Assembly: GCA_029858545.1 (NCBI GenBank)
Contig: JAOUFA010000116.1
Location: forward strand, 1 to 9,662
Length of the DNA: 9,662 nt
Reading direction: 5' to 3'
Source of the DNA: Betaproteobacteria bacterium
GTDB lineage: Bacteria; Pseudomonadota; Gammaproteobacteria; Burkholderiales; SG8-39
This document shows positions 6,430-9,662 of the stretch, in pieces (within the stretch, counting starts at the first letter, position 1; each line of letters starts with the position of its first letter). The notes beneath the pieces are model-generated. The model did no database searches. It was not told where the DNA came from and saw only the letters and a list, made by a program, of their open reading frames with translations. The position numbers and the translations under genes were made by a program.

Positions 6430-9400
6430 TTCGGGATGCCTCTTTCTGAAAGAAATTCGGAGAGCACCCGCGCGGTGTGGGTGTCTTGCCCGGCCGCCGC
6501 TTCGGGCGTGCCCTGAAATACGACCTCGCCGCCGCCGTCGCCACCCTCGGGACCGAGGTCGACGATCCAGTCTGCTTCGGCGATCACATCGAGATTGTGC
6601 TCGATCACGACCGCGGTGTTGCCCGCGTCGACCAGTCGGTGCAGCACGCGGACGAGTTTCTCCACGTCCGCCATGTGCAGCCCGACGGTCGGCTCGTCGA
6701 GCACGTAGAGCGTGTGCCGGTTCTCGCCCGCGCGTCCGGGACGCGTCGCGGCATCTCCCGGCGTCTGCGCACGCACCTTGGAGAGTTCGGTGACGAGTTT
6801 GAGGCGCTGCGCCTCGCCGCCCGAGAGCGTCGGACTTTGCTGGCCGAGACTGAGATAGCCCAGCCCGACATCCTGGAGCAGGGTCAATGCATGATGGATC
6901 GACGGGTGCGCGGCGAAGAATTCGACGGCCTCGTCGACGCTCATCGCGAGCACTTCGCCAACCGATCGGCCGCGCAGCCGGACGGCGAGCGTATCGGGAC
7001 TGAAACGCTGTCCGCCGCAGGACTCGCAGACGACCTTTACATCGGGGAGGAAGCTCATTTCTATCTTCTTCACGCCCTGGCCGTCGCAGCCCGGGCAGCG
7101 TCCTCCGGGCGTGTTGAACGAGAAACGGCCCGCGTTCCAGCCGCGCATGCGCGCTTCGGTGGTGTCGGCGAACAGTCGCCTGATCGAATCCCAGAAGCCG
7201 ACATAGGTGGCGGGGCAGGAGCGTGGCGTCCTGCCGATCGGCGTCTGGTCGACTTCCAGCACCCTGCCGATTTCCTGCCAGTTGTTCAAGGCGGCGCAGC
7301 CGGAGAGCGGGAGCTGCGCCTCGCCGCGCCGGGTTCCCACCAGGCGCGCCAGATTGTCGTGCAGGACATCTCGCGCGAGCGTCGATTTACCCGAGCCCGA
7401 CACGCCGGTCACCGCGACCAGCCGGCCTAGCGGAATGCGAGCATGGGCCTGCTTCAGATTGTGCAGCGATGCCCCGGCAATTTCGAGCGCCCGGGTCTTC
7501 TTGGTCACCGCGCGCCGCGGCTGCACGGGATGGCGCAGCGGTTGCTTCAGGAATCGACCGGTAATCGAGTCCGGGTTCTTCGCGAGATCCTTGGCCGTGC
7601 CCTGGGCGATCACCCGGCCGCCGAGCTTGCCCGCGCCCGGCCCGAGGTCGATGACATGGTGCGCGCGCCGGATCGTGTCCTCGTCGTGCTCGACCACCAC
7701 CAGCGTGTTGCCCTTTGCTTCGAGCCGGGTGAGTACGTCGAGCAGGATGCGGTTGTCGCGCGGATGCAGCCCGATCGTCGGCTCGTCGAGCACGTAGCAC
7801 ACGCCGCGCAGGTTGGAGCCAAGTTGCGCGGCGAGCCGGATGCGCTGCGCCTCGCCGCCGGAGAGCGTGGGCGCCGAGCGATCGAGCGTGAGGTAGCCGA
7901 GGCCGACATCGCCGAGAAAGCTGAAGCGGCTGCCGAGTTCGGCGATCAGGTCGCGGGCGATCTCGCGTTCGCGTCCGGCGAGTTGCTGCGCGGCGAAGAA
8001 TGTGCCGAGCGTGCCGATCGGCAGCGCGCCGTAGTCGGCAATGCTCCTGCCGCGCCAGCGCACCGCGAGCGCCTCCCGGTTGAGCCGTTTGCCCGCGCAG
8101 GCGGGGCAGGGCTGGTCCACGTTGAGCCACTCGATCCAGGAGTCGAGCACGTGGTCCTCGGTGCCGGTACGCGCGCGCTCGTCGCTCCAGTCGACCTCGT
8201 CGATCTTGAGTCCGGTGCCGTAGCAGGCGGCGCACCAGCCGTGACGGGGGTTGTCGGAAAAGAGCCGCGGGTCGAGCTCGGCGAAGCCGCGCCCGCAGGA
8301 TCGGCAGGCGCGCCGCGTCGAGAATATTTCCTGGCGCAGCGTCATCTCGACCCGGTCCGCGCCGCTCGCCGTCGCGCGCGCCGCGGCCTTCACCAGCGCA
8401 TCGAGATCGGAGAGCACGTGCACCACGCCCTTGCCGTGCTCGAGCGCGCGGGCGAGCGCGGCGCGCAGGCCCGCCTCGTTCTCGGGGGCGACGCGCAGAT
8501 CGGCGACCGGCAGCTCGATGTTGTGTTCCTTGAAGCGGTCGATGCGCGCGAAGGGTTCGGTCGCGAGAAAGGCGCCGTCGACGCGCAGGTGCGTGTAGCC
8601 TTTGCCGGCCGCCCAGCGCGCGAGGTCGGTGTAGATCCCCTTGCGGTTCACCACCAGTGGCGCGAGCAGGCCGATGCGCTGGCCGCGGTAGTCGCGCAAC
8701 AGCCGCGCGGCGATCGCGTCCTCGCTCTGCGGCTCGATCGGCTCCTCGCAGTCGGGGCAGTGCTGGGTGCCGAGCTTGACGAACAGCAGGCGCAGGAAAT
8801 GGTGGATTTCGGTGAGGGTGCCGACGGTGCTCTTCTGTCCGCCGCGACTGGTGCGCTGCTCGATCGCCACCGTCGGCGGAATACCCCGGATCGCGTCCAC
8901 GTCCGGGCGCGCCGCCGACTGTACGAACTGGCGCGCGTAGGCGTTGAGCGATTCGAGGTAGCGGCGCTGGCCCTCGGCGAACAAGATGTCGAAGGCGAGG
9001 GTGGATTTGCCCGAACCCGACACGCCGGTGATCACGGTGAAGCGACCGCGCGGGATGTCGACGTCGATCGATTTGAGGTTGTGCTCGCGGGCATTGTGGA
9101 TGCGGATCGACTTGCCGAGAGTCGGTTTGCCGAGGTAACGACCGCGGGGCTCCCGGGCGAGGGCCGTCACGGGATCGGCGGATTCGACGGATGAAGAGCC
9201 ATCCGTCGAATCCGCCGATCCCGGTTGAAAACCCAATGCGGTTTCGTATTCGCGCAGCGCGCGGCCGGTGTGCGAAGCGGCGTGGTTGGCCATCTCGGCG
9301 GGCGGTCCGGCGAAGATCAGCGCGCCGCCGGCCTCGCCGCCCTCGGGGCCGAGGTCGATCGCCCAGTCGGCGGCGCGGATGACATCGAGGTTGTGCTCGA

Positions 9401-9662
9401 TCACCACCAGCGAGTGGCCGGCGGCGATCAGTTTGCGGAACGCCTTGAGAAGTTTCGCGATATCTTCGAAGTGCAGGCCGGTGGTCGGTTCGTCGAACAG
9501 AAACAGCTTGGGGACAGACCCCGATTTACGCAGGAAATCGGGGTCTGTCCCCGCGGCGAGATGTCCCGCAAGCTTGAGGCGTTGCGCCTCGCCGCCGGAG
9601 AGCGTGGGCACGGGCTGGCCGAGGCGCAGGTATTCGAGGCCGACGTCCGCAAGGGGCTTCAG
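6426..9662 (-). CDS. uvrA: Tandem double-length UvrA (excinuclease ABC subunit A), 5' partial
   Basis: UvrA is the ATP-driven dimer that finds DNA lesions and loads UvrB in nucleotide excision repair. The 1078 visible residues run open to the window end. Residues 1 to about 130 are the end of a first UvrA copy: signature LSGGEAQ (21-27), Walker B LFDEPTTGLH (55-64) and IEHNLDVI. A linker follows, then a complete second copy from about 182. It has Walker A GVSGSGKST (213-221), a zinc module Cys453/456/477/480, signature TLSGGEAQR (599-607), Walker B LDEPTIGLH (625-633), second Walker A (753-761), zinc module Cys856/859/879/882, second signature (945-953) and Walker B LDEPTVGLH (988-996). Extra CxxC pairs sit at 302/305 and 519/522. 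Double UvrAs are known from chlamydiae and several proteobacteria, usually beside a normal UvrA. Two perfect palindromes lie in frame at residues 38-51 and 148-164. mlaC overlaps its stop. Confidence 0.95.
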   Translation of the reverse strand: MKPLADVGLEYLRLGQPVPTLSGGEAQRLKLAGHLAAGTDPDFLRKSGSVPKLFLFDEPTTGLHFEDIAKLLKAFRKLIAAGHSLVVIEHNLDVIRAADWAIDLGPEGGEAGGALIFAGPPAEMANHAASHTGRALREYETALGFQPGSADSTDGSSSVESADPVTALAREPRGRYLGKPTLGKSIRIHNAREHNLKSIDVDIPRGRFTVITGVSGSGKSTLAFDILFAEGQRRYLESLNAYARQFVQSAARPDVDAIRGIPPTVAIEQRTSRGGQKSTVGTLTEIHHFLRLLFVKLGTQHCPDCEEPIEPQSEDAIAARLLRDYRGQRIGLLAPLVVNRKGIYTDLARWAAGKGYTHLRVDGAFLATEPFARIDRFKEHNIELPVADLRVAPENEAGLRAALARALEHGKGVVHVLSDLDALVKAAARATASGADRVEMTLRQEIFSTRRACRSCGRGFAELDPRLFSDNPRHGWCAACYGTGLKIDEVDWSDERARTGTEDHVLDSWIEWLNVDQPCPACAGKRLNREALAVRWRGRSIADYGALPIGTLGTFFAAQQLAGREREIARDLIAELGSRFSFLGDVGLGYLTLDRSAPTLSGGEAQRIRLAAQLGSNLRGVCYVLDEPTIGLHPRDNRILLDVLTRLEAKGNTLVVVEHDEDTIRRAHHVIDLGPGAGKLGGRVIAQGTAKDLAKNPDSITGRFLKQPLRHPVQPRRAVTKKTRALEIAGASLHNLKQAHARIPLGRLVAVTGVSGSGKSTLARDVLHDNLARLVGTRRGEAQLPLSGCAALNNWQEIGRVLEVDQTPIGRTPRSCPATYVGFWDSIRRLFADTTEARMRGWNAGRFSFNTPGGRCPGCDGQGVKKIEMSFLPDVKVVCESCGGQRFSPDTLAVRLRGRSVGEVLAMSVDEAVEFFAAHPSIHHALTLLQDVGLGYLSLGQQSPTLSGGEAQRLKLVTELSKVRAQTPGDAATRPGRAGENRHTLYVLDEPTVGLHMADVEKLVRVLHRLVDAGNTAVVIEHNLDVIAEADWIVDLGPEGGDGGGEVVFQGTPEAAAGQDTHTARVLSEFLSERGIPK
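6439..6445 (-). promoter_or_regulatory. Ribosome binding site for mlaC
   Basis: AAAGAGG reads on the minus strand nine bases before the GTG at 6429-6427, inside the last codons of uvrA. No in-frame ATG lies nearby. The site, the signal peptide that begins exactly at this GTG and the GTGA stop/start overlap together fix the start and suggest translational coupling. Confidence 0.7.
6731..6745. repeat. Short near-perfect palindrome in the UvrA last-ATPase loop
   Basis: CGCGTCC and GGACGCG flank a single central base. It lies inside the stretch that encodes TPGDAATRPGRAGENR (residues 967-982), an expansion between the second signature and Walker B of the second UvrA copy. This is the same structural site that carries the 9510-9552 palindrome in the first copy. 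At this length in GC-rich DNA it may be chance. Confidence 0.35.
9170..9223. repeat. Perfect 24-bp inverted repeat inside uvrA, at the junction of its two copies
   Basis: Arms 9170-9193 and 9200-9223 are exact reverse complements around the 6-base loop AAGAGC. The whole element is 54 bases, or 18 codons, and keeps the frame. In UvrA it encodes GSADSTDGSSSVESADP (residues 148-164), a polar Ser/Asp/Glu-rich piece in the linker between the first and second UvrA units, where the family has no conserved residues. It resembles an in-frame palindromic insertion. The sequence differs from the other two long palindromes in the window. Confidence 0.85.
9510..9552. repeat. Perfect 18-bp inverted repeat inside uvrA, between signature and Walker B
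   Basis: Arms 9510-9527 and 9535-9552 are exact reverse complements around the 7-base loop ACGCAGG. The outer part of each arm reads GGGGACAGACCCC or its complement, itself nearly symmetric. In UvrA it encodes GTDPDFLRKSGSVP (residues 38-51), between LSGGEAQRLKLAGHLA and KLFLFDEPTTGLH. E. coli UvrA has only about 11 residues between the corresponding LA and LYILDEP. It is probably an in-frame insertion of a palindromic repeat into a surface loop. Confidence 0.85.

Noticed and set aside
5723..6544. 273-residue minus-strand frame overlapping mlaC
   Set aside because: It is out of frame with mlaC, Arg/Pro-rich and unlike any family, while mlaC itself has a signal peptide and full family match.
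7443..9194. 583-residue plus-strand open frame opposite uvrA
   Set aside because: It is antisense to intact UvrA motifs, and its composition (Ala, Arg, Glu, Val) follows from the complementary strand.

Overview
The window is GC-rich, gene-dense bacterial chromosome. The best guess for the source is a betaproteobacterium. The evidence is a DUF3422 membrane protein, a tandem double-length UvrA, an E. coli-like PepN, an RhlE helicase and an MlaC protein. No single gene fixes the species. I see no tRNA or rRNA gene, CRISPR array, integrase, transposase or phage gene, so this looks like core genome rather than an island.

Layout: (i) 1-1052, plus strand, the 3' part of a DUF3422 gene cut by the window start. 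(ii) 1053-1233, a convergent intergenic gap with a perfect 24-bp-stem hairpin. (iii) 1234-5587, minus strand, rhlE followed 11 nt later by pepN, probably one transcript starting from a promoter near 5740. (iv) 5830-6429, minus strand, an MlaC-family periplasmic lipid-binding protein whose GTG start overlaps the stop of the upstream gene. (v) 6426-9662, minus strand, the 3' two-thirds or so of a double UvrA cut by the window end. No gene-free stretch exceeds 300 bases.

The uvrA-mlaC pair looks translationally coupled, and so does rhlE-pepN. The jobs are unrelated by known biology: DNA damage recognition with outer-membrane lipid maintenance, and RNA remodelling with peptide turnover.

I did not find a clear new multi-gene system. 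The least ordinary signals are three. First, two long perfect palindromes sit in frame inside uvrA, one of them at the junction between its two UvrA copies, and a third lies between the convergent genes. Second, rhlE has no usable in-frame start that gives a complete N-terminus, and one extra A in an A run would repair it. Third, an mlaC gene stands alone, coupled to uvrA rather than sitting in an mla operon.
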